A DNA stretch of 64,000 nt, taken from Tragulus kanchil (lineage: Eukaryota > Chordata > Mammalia > Artiodactyla > Tragulidae). Of the stretch, positions 25,109 to 35,837 are shown one piece after another. The stretch's first letter is position 1. Every line of letters starts with the position of its first letter. The notes beneath the pieces are model-generated. The model was not told the DNA's origin. It worked only from the letters and a program-made list of their open reading frames with translations, and did no database searches. A program made the translations under genes and the position numbers. The stretch lies in contig JAIOJX010000005.1 of the NCBI GenBank assembly GCA_022376925.1, positions 10,506,501-10,570,500 of the forward strand, read 5' to 3'.

Positions 25109-28100
25109 CGTTGAGATGACATTTGGGTTTTGATGAATTATACTCAGGTTCCGATCAAGTGCTTTATAAACATTTAGCAAAACCCCTACGATCACTGAGA
25201 AATGAAGTCAGACTAATTTAAAAGGATAAAATGGCACAGGCAGGTAACACAGTCCGTGGCTTCTTTCTTTAGCGAGCAGGGTTAAGCCCTGCACAGTGCA
25301 ACCTGTAATCTACATCCCCTGGACACCTGGCTACTCGAACTCTGCTCCCCAAGGACTAGTATCATCATCGGGGAGCACTTTAGAAGTGGACTCTTCTCAG
25401 GCCCCGCCCCAGACCTACTAAAGCTGAATCAGGACTTCGCCAGGGGCCCCAGGGGATGCCTAGGCACCTTAAGTTTAAGAAGTCACATTCAAACATGTGA
25501 CTTAAAGCCCTGCAGTGGCCCCTCTGATCTCACAGGACACGTCCCAGCGAGCATCGCCTCTAAGAGGCTGAGTCTTCAGGGAGGCTGTAGTCACAGTGTC
25601 AAGTCTCTCCCAGGGGAACACACGTTTGAATTATCACTGCTCGGGACGCAGTAACACCTATTGGTGACGAAGTCCTTAGCGTGCCAGGCACTGAGGCGAG
25701 GGTCGTGTGTGTCCTTCTGCACCTGCTCCGAACAATTCTGCAAGGCGGCCGCGGTCACGATCATGGCACTCAGCAAGACACCGCCCTGAGGTACCCAGCT
25801 GGAAGGCACGGGGAGGAGCTTAGGACAGGCAGGGGCAGCGTTTCAGGATGGGGGGAAGCTTGGACCAGTGAAGTGCATTCTAAACAGAGACGGAGCCAGG
25901 ACACCTGGGTTCTGAAGGCTGCTTGGTTACCAGCGGTGCCCTTGTCTAACCCCCGTCACCACCTGGAAGCTCGCTTTTCTTATCTACGTACTGGGAAGTG
26001 TCAACCAGATGACGGGCAAGCTTTCCTCCAGCTGACATTCCTCAAATCTGGGTGCGCCTCCCCTCTGGCCCCAAAGGCAGTCACCTTTAGCTGCCGCCAA
26101 CCCTGACTTTATTAAGGTTCACCCAAGGACCACCAAGTCAGGCCGGAGCCCAACTGGGTCCAGAGCCCCAGATGCTAGACACCCCAGGGAATGCAACATC
26201 CTCCCAAGAAGTCAGGGGCAAATAAACCCAGCTGCTGCCAGCCACTCACACCCCCACCCGCCAACAACTGGGCTCAGGGGCAGGAGGAGGAGGCAGGAAG
26301 AGCTTCCAGAATTAGATTTGACAGAAATGTTCCCAAGGAAACACCTGGCCATGCCAAAGCCGCCAGTGGGGTATCCCCGCCTGCCCGCCATCACCTGGCT
26401 ACTCGAACTCTGCTCCCCAAGGACTAGTATCATCATCGGGGAGCACTTTAGAAGTGGACTCTTCTCAGGCCCCGCCCCAGACCTACTAAAGCTGAATCAG
26501 GACTTCGCCAGGGCCCCAGGGATGCCTAGGCACCTTAAGTTTAAGAAGTCACATTCAAACATGTGACTTAAAGCCCTGCAGTGGCCCCTCTGATCTCACA
26601 GGACACGTCCCAGCGAGCATCGCCTCTAAGAGGCTGAGTCTTCAGGGAGGCTGTAGTCACAGTGTCAAGTCTCTCCCAGGGGAACACACGTTTGAATTAT
26701 CACTGCTCGGGACGCAGTAACACCTATTGGTGACGAAGTCCTTAGCGTGCCAGGCACTGAGGCGAGGGTCGTGTGTGTCCTTCTGCACCTGCTCCGAACA
26801 ATTCTGCAAGGCGGCCGCGGTCACGATCATGGCACTCAGCAAGACACCGCCCTGAGGTACCCAGCTGGAAGGCACGGGGAGGAGCTTAGGACAGGCAGGG
26901 GCAGCGTTTCAGGATGGGGGGAAGCTTGGACCAGTGAAGTGCATTCTAAACAGAGACGGAGCCAGGACACCTGGGTTCTGAAGGCTGCTTGGTTACCAGC
27001 GGTGCCCTTGTCTAACCCCCGTCACCACCTGGAAGCTCGCTTTTCTTATCTACGTGCTGGGAAGTGTCAACCAGATGACGGGCAAGCTTTCCTCCAGCTG
27101 ACATTCCTCAAATCTGGGTGCGCCTCCCCTCTGGCCCCAAAGGCAGTCACCTTTAGCTGCCGCCAACCCTGACTTTATTAAGGTTCACCCAAGGACCACC
27201 AAGTCAGGCCGGAGCCCAACTGGGTCCAGAGCCCCAGATGCTAGACACCCCAGGGAATGCAACATCCTCCCAAGAAGTCAGGGGCAAATAAACCCAGCTG
27301 CTGCCAGCCACTCACACCCCCACCCGCCAACAACTGGGCTCAGGGGCAGGAGGAGGAGGCAGGAAGAGCTTCCAGAATTAGATTTGACAGAAATGTTCCC
27401 AAGGAAACACCTGGCCATGCCAAAGCCGCCAGTGGGGTATCCCCCGCTCTGCCCGCCTCATCTGAGAGGGCTGCCTGTGCCACCCTCAGACGGCTGGCAG
27501 AACCCAGCAATAAGCAGTGAAGGAAAACCACTCAGACCCAGCTCACAGTGGAAGGCACCTGTACCCACCCTGGCCCTCTGCAGGCCACACAGCCCATCAA
27601 CAGACTTGCCAAAGAGTGTCTCCCAGCCACAGTGGCCCCCGGGCAGTGCCTCTCACTCACAGGCTCCTGGTGGCCATGAATCTCTCCATGGGGACGGAGG
27701 ACTAACCCACAGCCAGCACCAGACCCGAGATGGAGACTACGGGTCATTTCCCATGGATTGATGAATCGGGGCCAAGAGCCTGTCTCTAGGGCTGGCCTAT
27801 CCCACAGACCCCGGGGACCTCAGGGTGAGCATCCGCCATAGAGTAATCCCGACGGCTGAGTGAACTCAGCACACAGAGCCAGTCAAAGAGGATCGCTAGA
27901 GTCCCCTCCCAGAGTCCTGCCCAACCCCCGGTGGGCTCGGGGTCTCCCCCCTGTATCCTGTGATCAAGCGTCCCCCAGTGAGCTAGCTCCAGAAAGAGTC
28001 TGTCACCTGTCACCCGAGGAGGCAGGCATCCGGGTGTTCACCTGGGCACTCGGGGGCAGGCCGGGCAGGCTGAGAGGTGCTGGGCACCGAGGGAAGAGAA

Positions 28101-28154
28101 AGAGAGAAGATCTGTACACTCAAGGGGCTCATGGGCCAGTGTGGGACAAGTGAG
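25109..28154. other. Non-repetitive sequence around D8; no gene recognised
   Basis: GC-rich sequence, over half of it duplicated as D8. A stretch near 25676-25790 (ccaggcactgaggcgagg) resembles a MIR core at low confidence. Open frames such as 25681-26106 show no recognisable domain. Confidence 0.45.
25324..27455. repeat. Direct tandem duplication, 1066-bp offset (D8)
   Basis: 25324 to about 26390 is repeated as 26392 to about 27455. The copies differ by an interior A/G change (ctacgtactggg near 25990 against ctacgtgctggg near 27056). Near the start of the unit, ggggccccagggg becomes gggccccaggg. The far ends diverge by small indels. Confidence 0.94.
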
Positions 28155-28352
28155 GGTGCCTTAGTCACTAAGTCGTGTCTGATTCTTACGACTCACGGAC
28201 TGTAACCCACCAGGCTCCTCTGTCCATGGGATTTCCCGGGCAAGAATGCTGGGGTGGGTGGCCATTTTCTCCTCCAGGGATCGTCCCGACCCAAGTGTCC
28301 AGCAAGCAGTCTCCTGCATCACAGCCTATCAACTGAGCCACCAGGGAAGCCA
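28155..28352 (-). mobile_element. Bov-tA SINE
   Basis: Minus-strand element with head ggcttccctggtggctcag and Bov-A body ending in gacttagtgac. It is more diverged than the copy at 13006. Confidence 0.88.
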
Positions 28353-31300
28353 AGTGTAGGATATAAACAGGTCATTCTAAGCCAGTGTATTAAACCTGCT
28401 GAAAAGGACACAGGGTACCACGGAAGGAAACAAGCCTGGGGCAGAAGCCAAGGGACGAGAGTCAGGAGGGGCTTCCTGGAGGAGGGGATGCTCGAGCTGG
28501 ATCACAGAAATGGAAGGCTGTAGCGGAAGTGGGGAGCGTGTGTCCCGGACCAGGGTGACGGTGGCAGACCCTCCTGCGGCTGGGGAGGGGGCGCAGCACG
28601 GTTTCCGGGAGAAAATGCCCGCGAGGAACTGCACTGGGCAAAGCAGACAGACGTGTGCGAGAGGGAACACGGCACCACCTGGCCACGGGAAGCCTGCTTC
28701 TACAGAGAAGCCACGTGGAGGTGAATCCAAGCTCAAGACCCCCAAACCGAAGACGTCTGGGCAATCACACGTGAAATGCTACGGAAGCTCCGAGGCAGGA
28801 GAAGTCGCTCGCAGCCTGGATGCGGACGAAGGCACGCTTCAGCGCAGGCGGCGGGGCGAGGCCTGGGAGCCCAGGGCAGATGCAGAGGGCAGCGGAGCCC
28901 GGCCACACTCTCGCACACCAGGCTGTTCAACACGTCCAGCGTCCCTCCGAGCTCTGGGCTTCCTCACGTGCTTTCGCACCAAGCTCGTCTGATCGTCACA
29001 AGCAAGGTGAGGAAGCAAATCTAGTCTTTTCCTGCCCGGTGATGGGGAGACACGACAGACTGGCGGTGTCCTCGGGTCGCAGGACCGATGAGTCGGGACT
29101 GAAGCTCAGACCCGCCCCGACACCCACCTCTCCCCAGGCTCTTTCTGTCCCCTCTTTATGACCAAGAGACGACGAACCACGTGTCGCAGAGTGGCTCGCC
29201 TTCCTCCAGACCTTCTGGGCAAACCCAGCGGCAGCTCAGGAGTGAGAGGGGCTCGAGACAGAGAAGATCAAACACGTCTGCTCCATGCTTGTCTCCCCGG
29301 TGGGCTCACGAGCTCCGGTGGGGCAGATATGACTTATTCAACGATCAAGCTCAGCACCCGGGCCCTGACCGGGAGGGCGTTCAAACGCACTTCATCATCG
29401 AATGAGAGTGAAGAGGACACGCGGAACACATGGAATGCAAGGGGGAGAGGTGGGCGGTGGGCACACAGGCCGTCAGGGCGTGGATGCAGCCTCGGATCAT
29501 GAGAAGCAACCCACCCAAGGCTTTCCTCCTCGCTGCCCACCTCAGAAGCCTCAAGACCTAAGTCCAGAGAGGGAGGGAGGGCGAGAGGCAGAGAAGAGTC
29601 GCTGACATTCCCAGCAAGCACCGGCTGCTACTTGCTAACACTCCAGGGAAACAGGGTGACAGGAGACGACCCGAGAGAGATCGAACGCGAGGTCAGGGGT
29701 CAGCAAGAGCTCCAGCAGGCCCCAGCCGTGTACACAACCGGTTAAACTACAAAGCAGCCTCAACGTTTTAGGGGTGGATTCTGAGGTCTGAACCGTGATA
29801 TTCTACTGGGAGTTCAGCTCAGTCAGCACAAGCTTCCGGAAGGATGTTTCCCATGTTCTCCCCATCACGCTCCCACCATCACCCTCCACCTGCCTCCCGG
29901 CTCTGCAAAGCAGCCCCAGCGTGGATGCGGACGAAGGCACGCTTCAGCGCAGGCGGCGGGGCGAGGCCTGGGAGCCCAGGGCAGATGCAGAGGGCAGCGG
30001 AGCCCGGCCACACTCTCGCACACCAGGCTGTTCAACACGTCCAGCGTCCCTCCGAGCTCTGGGCTTCCTCACGTGCTTTCGCACCAAGCTCGTCTGATCG
30101 TCACAAGCAAGGTGAGGAAGCAAATCTAGTCTTTTCCTGCCCGGTGATGGGGAGACACGACAGACTGGCGGTGTCCTCGGGTCGCAGGACCGATGAGTCG
30201 GGACTGAAGCTCAGACCCGCCCCGACACCCACCTCTCCCCAGGCTCTTTCTGTCCCCTCTTTATGACCAAGAGACGACGAACCACGTGTCGCAGAGTGGC
30301 TCGCCTTCCTCCAGACCTTCTGGGCAAACCCAGCGGCAGCTCAGGAGTGAGAGGGGCTCGAGACAGAGAAGATCAAACACGTCTGCTCCATGCTTGTCTC
30401 CCCGGTGGGCTCACGAGCTCCGGTGGGGCAGATATGACTTATTCAACGATCAAGCTCAGCACCCGGGCCCTGACCGGGAGGGCGTTCAAACGCACTTCAT
30501 CATCGAATGAGAGTGAAGAGGACACGCGGAACACATGGAATGCAAGGGGGAGAGGTGGGCGGTGGGCACACAGGCCGCCAGGGCGTGGATGCAGCCTCGG
30601 ATCATGAGAAGCAACCCACCCAAGGCTTTCCTCCTCGCTGCCCACCTCAGAAGCCTCAAGACCTAAGTCCAGAGAGGGAGGGAGGGCGAGAGGCAGAGAA
30701 GAGTCGCTGACATTCCCAGCAAGCACCGGCTGCTACTTGCTAACACTCCAGGGAAACAGGGTGACAGGAGACGACCCGAGAGAGATCGAACGCGAGGTCA
30801 GGGGTCAGCAAGAGCTCCAGCAGGCCCCAGCCGTGTACACAACCGGTTAAACTACAAAGCAGCCTCAACGTTTTAGGGGTGGATTCTGAGGTCTGAACCG
30901 TGATATTCTACTGGGAGTTCAGCTCAGTCAGCACAAGCTTCCGGAAGGATGTTTCCCATGTTCTCCCCATCACGTCTCCCACCATCACCCCTCCACCTGC
31001 CTGCGGGGCGGCGGCTCTGCAAAAAAGGCCAGCCCCAGGCGTGGGGACCTCTCACCTCCCCTCATGACAAACGGTCCACTCACGCTGTAACGTCCCGCAG
31101 GCCGGGCTACAGGCCAGAAAGGAAAGGGTGCTGTGAGGAAGCCGGAGAGGGGCCTCCACCCGCCCTGCAGGGCTCCGGGACACTGCCTCCCCTCTGGTGC
31201 CTCCCCGCCCGTGCCCCACCCTCCCTCCGTCTGGCCCGGAGCTACAGGCAGTCTCACTCGGCCCAGGTTCAAAAGGAGAAACAATGCTTTGTTCCATCCA

Positions 31301-31448
31301 GGGGAGGAAAAGCCGCTCGCGTCCAGCTACGAAAAACACCCTCTCCCGACTGTCAAGGCAGAAAAAAGCAGGCTCTGGCCCTGCCTGGAAGTGAAGATTA
31401 TCCTGGTGTGGACCTTGTCCGCCTCTTCCCTTGTGTGACAGCAAACAG
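28353..31448. other. CpG-rich, non-repetitive sequence around D9; no gene recognised
   Basis: It has clusters of CpG (for example gcgcaggcggcggggcgagg near 28841). Frames such as 30949-31575 are open by composition. No domain, family match or convincing exon was seen, and about 2.2 kb of it is the two copies of D9. Confidence 0.45.
28817..31035. repeat. Direct tandem duplication, 1105-bp offset (D9)
   Basis: 28817 to about 29920 is repeated as 29922 to about 31035. There is an interior C/T difference at a CpG (caggccgtcaggg near 29467 against caggccgccaggg near 30572). The last 80 bases of the first copy lack several G/C bases present in the second. Confidence 0.94.
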
Positions 31449-31577
31449 CGTGATCCCCTGGAGGAGGGCACGGCAGCCCACGCCAGTATCTTGCCTGGAG
31501 AACCCATGGACAGAGGGGCCTGGCGGGCGACCGTCCATGGGGCCGCAAAAGAGCGGGATGCGACTGAGCAACTAATG
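31449..31577 (+). mobile_element. Bov-A SINE fragment
   Basis: It starts tgatcccctggaggagggca and includes ttgcctggagaacccatgga and gatgcgactgagcaacta. The tRNA head is missing. Confidence 0.85.
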
Positions 31578-33149
31578 CTTTGGCCCTTCCAAATCCAGAG
31601 CGCCCAGCTGACCACAAAAGCTGCTTATCCAGCCGCGTCCCCCACTCTCCCGGAGGCCGCCTTGGGTTGAAGCACCTGTTCAAATCGCACTGCGGCCACC
31701 CACCCGAAGAAGCTGCCCCTTGGGACCCCGCTCCGGGCACGTGTATGCCCTGTTGGTAGCCTCCCACCCGCACAGAGGGGCTTCCATGGTCTGCACTTTC
31801 GGGGGGAAACCAAACCCCCGGTCACCGTGGGGACCTGCTGATCACAGGACAGGGGCTGGTCGGAGTCAGGAGCCGATGCTCAGCCACGCAAGACCCAGCC
31901 GGCGCGTCTCACGCCCAGCGCGAAGGGGACGCAGGCTTCAGCGCTCTTGTGCACACCGTGTGACTCGACCTCACTCCCTGACGTGGCCTCTGACACACTC
32001 ACACACACACACAGCCCACGCAGGTACGACCCGTGAGCTCCATGCGTCATCCAGGAGAGCCATGCCCACCCAGCCCCGCGTCCCCTGCCCTCCGAGCTGG
32101 GGCTCCTCTGGGTTCAGGCGACGCTGGAGGAGGGAAGAACAAGGAAGTCTATGCGGTAACGTTAAATCCCAGTTTTCCGAGGCAGGGGGAGAACCCCACT
32201 CGTCGCCACCATCGAAACTCTGGGTTTCTGCCCTATCTTGAGAAAGCCTCGGAAAGGGAGAACGTAGGGCTATTTTCACTGGGAGCTGGGCTTCTCCTAA
32301 GACGCCGTGGGCAGAAACATGTTCAACATACTGAGATCTCAGTAAAATAAAATCCTGGAATTAAAACGAAATGGGAGGCTCACCTACTCTGCGTCCCCAC
32401 GGGCGTTCAGTCCTGTTGTTTCCAGAGGAAGCCCGTTTGTTTACTAACAAGGAAAACTCTTGATAAATCAGATCGACTCAAAAACCCCCAAAGCCCGAGC
32501 CCACACCTTACAGCAGCACGGTTTTACCCAGCAGCATTTGACAGGTCAAGAGCACTGCCCTGCAGAGTGTTGAGTTCTGACCCCTCGGCAATAAGGCAAT
32601 CGTCTTGGCTGTCCTCTCATCGGGACCCTCACCGGAATTTTCGGAGGCCCTCCAGGCCCTCAGGTCCCTCCTCCCCAGGAGCCCAGGCACCCCCGCCCCG
32701 CCTCCCCTCTGCTCTATGGGGCCCGCGCCCTTCTCCCTGCGGCCGGGTGGGAGCCGGCGGGAGCACTTACCTCAAGATCGCCCCCTTGTGGAGAGCGCGC
32801 TCCTGTGGCTCTTCTTTCTGGAGCTGGGCTTCACCCACATCAGGTGGCTTTATCATCTTTAGTCTACCAGAAAGCTGTACACACTTGGATGGTTTGTACC
32901 ATACATGGGACGTCAAATGCTTATGACTTCCCTGTGGATTTCACACGAGTCCCACGTCCACTCACTGGACAGCAGACCATGCAGCGGGAACTCCTCTTGG
33001 GCTTTTGCTCACATCCTCTGCTGGAGTCAAAGGGCTTCAGGGGCAGAGGCGATTGCTGGATAAATGTAAGGTATTAACAGTGAGCAGGGTTTGCTTTAGG
33101 AAGTCTTCTTACGAGTGTTTCAGTTTTTTTTTAATTAAGTAAATACTCT
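31578..33149. other. Non-repetitive sequence; no gene recognised
   Basis: GC-rich to about 32800, with a short (CA)n tract near 31997-32012, then AT-richer. There are no recognisable exons, repeats or RNA genes. Confidence 0.45.
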
Positions 33150-33410
33150 TGAGACTCACAGACTTATAAAATGAACTTAGAGTAGCCAGGGAGGAAGCAC
33201 AAGGCGGGGAAGGGCTGGTTAGGAGGCTCGGCTGTATTTGAGATGGAGAGCCAACAGGGGCCTGCTGCTCCGTGGCAGCCTGCATGGGACGGGGCTTGGG
33301 GAGAATGGATACCTGTCTATGGATGGCGGAGTCCCCCCCACTGTCCACCTGACACTGTCACAGCACTGCTAACTGGCTCTACGCCACTACAAAAAGTTCA
33401 AAAGGGGAAA
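33150..33410 (+). mobile_element. LINE-1 3' UTR fragment
   Basis: The order of motifs matches the L1 3' UTR at 8280-9645: gagactcacagacttataaa, a G-rich middle, then cactgtccacctgacactgt and gctaactggctctacgccac. Confidence 0.75.
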
Positions 33411-33920
33411 AATAATGAAATACTCTCGAATAGATTACTGTCACAAGTGCAAGCTGGCTACGACCACTCGGTGTGCTCTGCACACGTGAGGCAGGGACTG
33501 AACTCTCAGACTGACGGCTCCGTAATTCCATCGTCTTCTCATCGGGGAGGGTTTGGAGGGCGGAGAATCCAACTCACCACTCCGGCTCCTGTGGGTCGGA
33601 CAGCTGAATGAGTCCGTCTCAAAGGAAGCGCCCCGTCTCACCGGCCGGCTCAAAGCCTGCAACCGTCCACCCAAGAGGTACCATCGGGGGGCCCCATGGC
33701 GGCAGGGTGGGGCTCAGCTATTCCCCTGAGCCTGCCCCTGCCCACCAAGCCTCCTGGAATGGCGGAGGCCTTCCTGACGTCCACCCAGCACCTAATGGCC
33801 CATCAGGAAACGGCATGAGTCCAGCGAAAGATCCACAAGCCCTCCCTCTGCAGGGAAATTTAGACATCTTTATGTTCAGTAAAATTTCATCCCGACTGGC
33901 ACAAAGAAAACAGTAAGGCC

Positions 33921-33926
33921 TTTATT
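33921..33926 (-). terminator. TBC1D7: Polyadenylation signal AATAAA for TBC1D7
   Basis: On the minus strand the sequence reads GAATAAAGGCC, about 690 bases past the stop codon of the nearby terminal exon. A second copy is at 35055-35060 because of the 1134-bp duplication. Confidence 0.5.
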
Positions 33927-34279
33927 CAAAACTGATGGAGCAAGACAAAGCCTCAGAAGGCAGATTTAGATTTCAAAAGGTCAACCAAGACAGCTTCAAT
34001 TTCAACAGGTACATCAACAACAAAAGCCCAATCTGAGTTGTGACTTTCTAAGGTCCATTTTCATTCTAGAAACAGGCCTTAGAGAGTACCTGGCGTGAGG
34101 CTAACTAGAGAGCAGCAGGGCAGGCCTGGTTACATGCTGCTCACTGAAGACCCGCCCACCCAACGGCTTCATGAGCTGGAAGCGATTTCCAAACAACCCT
34201 TTTAACACATTATCCAGAACAAGGTCCTACGGCATTGCACACGGAACTATCTGCAACATCCTGTGATAAACGATAATGG

Positions 34280-34386
34280 AAAAGGTTATGAAAAAGAATA
34301 TGTATCTACAACCAAATAGCTTTGCTGTACAGCAAAAATTAACACGCCATTGTAAAGCGACTGTACTTCCATAACCATTTTTCTAA
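34280..34386 (+). mobile_element. Old LINE-1 3' end inside TBC1D7 3' UTR (opposite strand)
   Basis: The run has the usual tail of an older artiodactyl L1: tttgctgtacagcaaaaatt, then cattgtaaagcgactgtact, then a degraded tail. The same tail appears at about 3855-3890. The second copy is at about 35414-35520. Relative to TBC1D7 the fragment is antisense. Confidence 0.6.
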
Positions 34387-34616
34387 ATGCTATTCAGAGT
34401 TGAACCCTGTGCGCCTGTGTGACCAGAAGGTGCCCATTCCACACCCCAGCGACTCCACAGTGACGTTATCTCGAGCAATTTTACTGGAAAAACAGTTACA
34501 CTTGGAGCACCAAAGCAAAACCCTATTATCAGTTTAGTAGGTCACGTCTCAAGGGAAAAAAAAAAAAGAAAACGTGCTGAGCAGGCCTGGCTGACTATCC
34601 ACGGCGTCGGGAACGT

Positions 34617-34703
34617 TCAGGCGGAGTGGACCGGGGTCCCGCAGTGCTTGTGCCACAGGTCGATGGCCTTGCTCACGATGGCATCCGAACTGTCCTGGGG
34701 CAT
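34617..34703 (-). pseudogene. TBC1D7: Second copy of the TBC1D7 terminal exon (tandem duplicate)
   Basis: It is identical in coding sequence, acceptor and stop to the copy 1134 bp to the right. The whole 33833-34962 block, including the 3' UTR and polyadenylation signal, is repeated at 34967-36096. If the duplication is an assembly artefact, this is the same exon written twice. If real, it would be an extra downstream terminal exon. It has no disabling change, so 'pseudogene' here marks redundancy rather than decay. Confidence 0.85.
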
Positions 34704-34880
34704 CTATGAACAAGCACACCGGACTCTTGAAACATGTGACCTCAATTTCAGTATCTCTCATGCACTGTGGCATAAAACACGTGTCCACGTGTTCTCACTG
34801 CTTTTTGGAACATCCTCGCACTGGAGGCTGCTGCCAGGATCTCTGGGTCACGTGAGCGCGCCCCAAGTCACCGTAAGGAG

Positions 34881-34962
34881 CGGTAGTGTCACACTGCCCA
34901 GGTTCGAACCCTGCGCTGCCCACGACCTGTGTACTCCTGGGCTGGTTACCTAAGTTCCACGG
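34881..34962 (+). mobile_element. MIR fragment (cut by D10)
   Basis: The sequence cactgcccaggttcgaaccc, then gtgtactcctgggctggtta, matches the MIR core. It is cut at the D10 junction; the second copy at 36015-36200 is longer. Confidence 0.65.
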
Positions 34963-35038
34963 AGTCCCACAAGCCCTCCCTCTGCAGGGAAATTTAGACA
35001 TCTTTATGTTCAGTAAAATTTCATCCCGACTGGCACAA

Positions 35039-35750
35039 AGAAAACAGTAAGGCCTTTATTCAAAACTGATGGAGCAAGACAAAGCCTCAGAAGGCAGATT
35101 TAGATTTCAAAAGGTCAACCAAGACAGCTTCAATTTCAACAGGTACATCAACAACAAAAGCCCAATCTGAGTTGTGACTTTCTAAGGTCCATTTTCATTC
35201 TAGAAACAGGCCTTAGAGAGTACCTGGCGTGAGGCTAACTAGAGAGCAGCAGGGCAGGCCTGGTTACATGCTGCTCACTGAAGACCCGCCCACCCAACGG
35301 CTTCATGAGCTGGAAGCGATTTCCAAACAACCCTTTTAACACATTATCCAGAACAAGGTCCTACGGCATTGCACACGGAACTATCTGCAACATCCTGTGA
35401 TAAACGATAATGGAAAAGGTTATGAAAAAGAATATGTATCTACAACCAAATAGCTTTGCTGTACAGCAAAAATTAACACGCCATTGTAAAGCGACTGTAC
35501 TTCCATAACCATTTTTCTAAATGCTATTCAGAGTTGAACCCTGTGCGCCTGTGTGACCAGAAGGTGCCCATTCCACACCCCAGCGACTCCACAGTGACGT
35601 TATCTCGAGCAATTTTACTGGAAAAACAGTTACACTTGGAGCACCAAAGCAAAACCCTATTATCAGTTTAGTAGGTCACGTCTCAAGGGAAAAAAAAAAA
35701 AGAAAACGTGCTGAGCAGGCCTGGCTGACTATCCACGGCGTCGGGAACGT
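35039..35750 (-). other. TBC1D7: TBC1D7 3' UTR (copy nearest the gene)
   Basis: About 0.7 kb lies between the TGA and the end expected about 20 bases past an AATAAA (minus strand, 35055-35060). I saw no other AATAAA between the stop and this signal. It includes an old LINE-1 3' end in the opposite orientation (about 35410-35520). The extent is inferred from the signal; no transcript evidence is available. Confidence 0.5.
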
Positions 35751-35837
35751 TCAGGCGGAGTGGACCGGGGTCCCGCAGTGCTTGTGCCACAGGTCGATGG
35801 CCTTGCTCACGATGGCATCCGAACTGTCCTGGGGCAT
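35751..35837 (-). CDS. TBC1D7: TBC1D7 terminal coding exon, copy nearest the upstream exon
   Basis: The coding part is 28 codons plus [23 protein letters not shown], then CGTPVHSA. The acceptor (ttcatag) sits just above 35837. It joins in phase 0 to the exon ending LEN. It is one of two identical copies 1134 bp apart; this one is met first by transcription. Confidence 0.9.
   Translation of the reverse strand: MPQDSSDAIVSKAIDLWHKHCGTPVHSA

Larger units (their letters stand above)
33905..34616 (-). other. TBC1D7: TBC1D7 3' UTR, duplicate copy
   Basis: This is the same 3' UTR as at 35039-35750, shifted by 1134 bp, with the AATAAA at 33921-33926 on the minus strand. Sequence to the left of about 33833 is not repeated, so this copy is the one continuous with the genomic flank downstream of the gene. 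Confidence 0.5.

Noticed and set aside
30949..31575. 208-codon open frame on the + strand
   Set aside because: It runs through the D9 edge and into a Bov-A SINE, so its length depends on repeat and junction sequence.
1..33900. PHACTR1 3' exons expected by synteny
   Set aside because: I looked for the conserved C-terminal RPEL-type coding sequence on the + strand and found none, so no exon is claimed.
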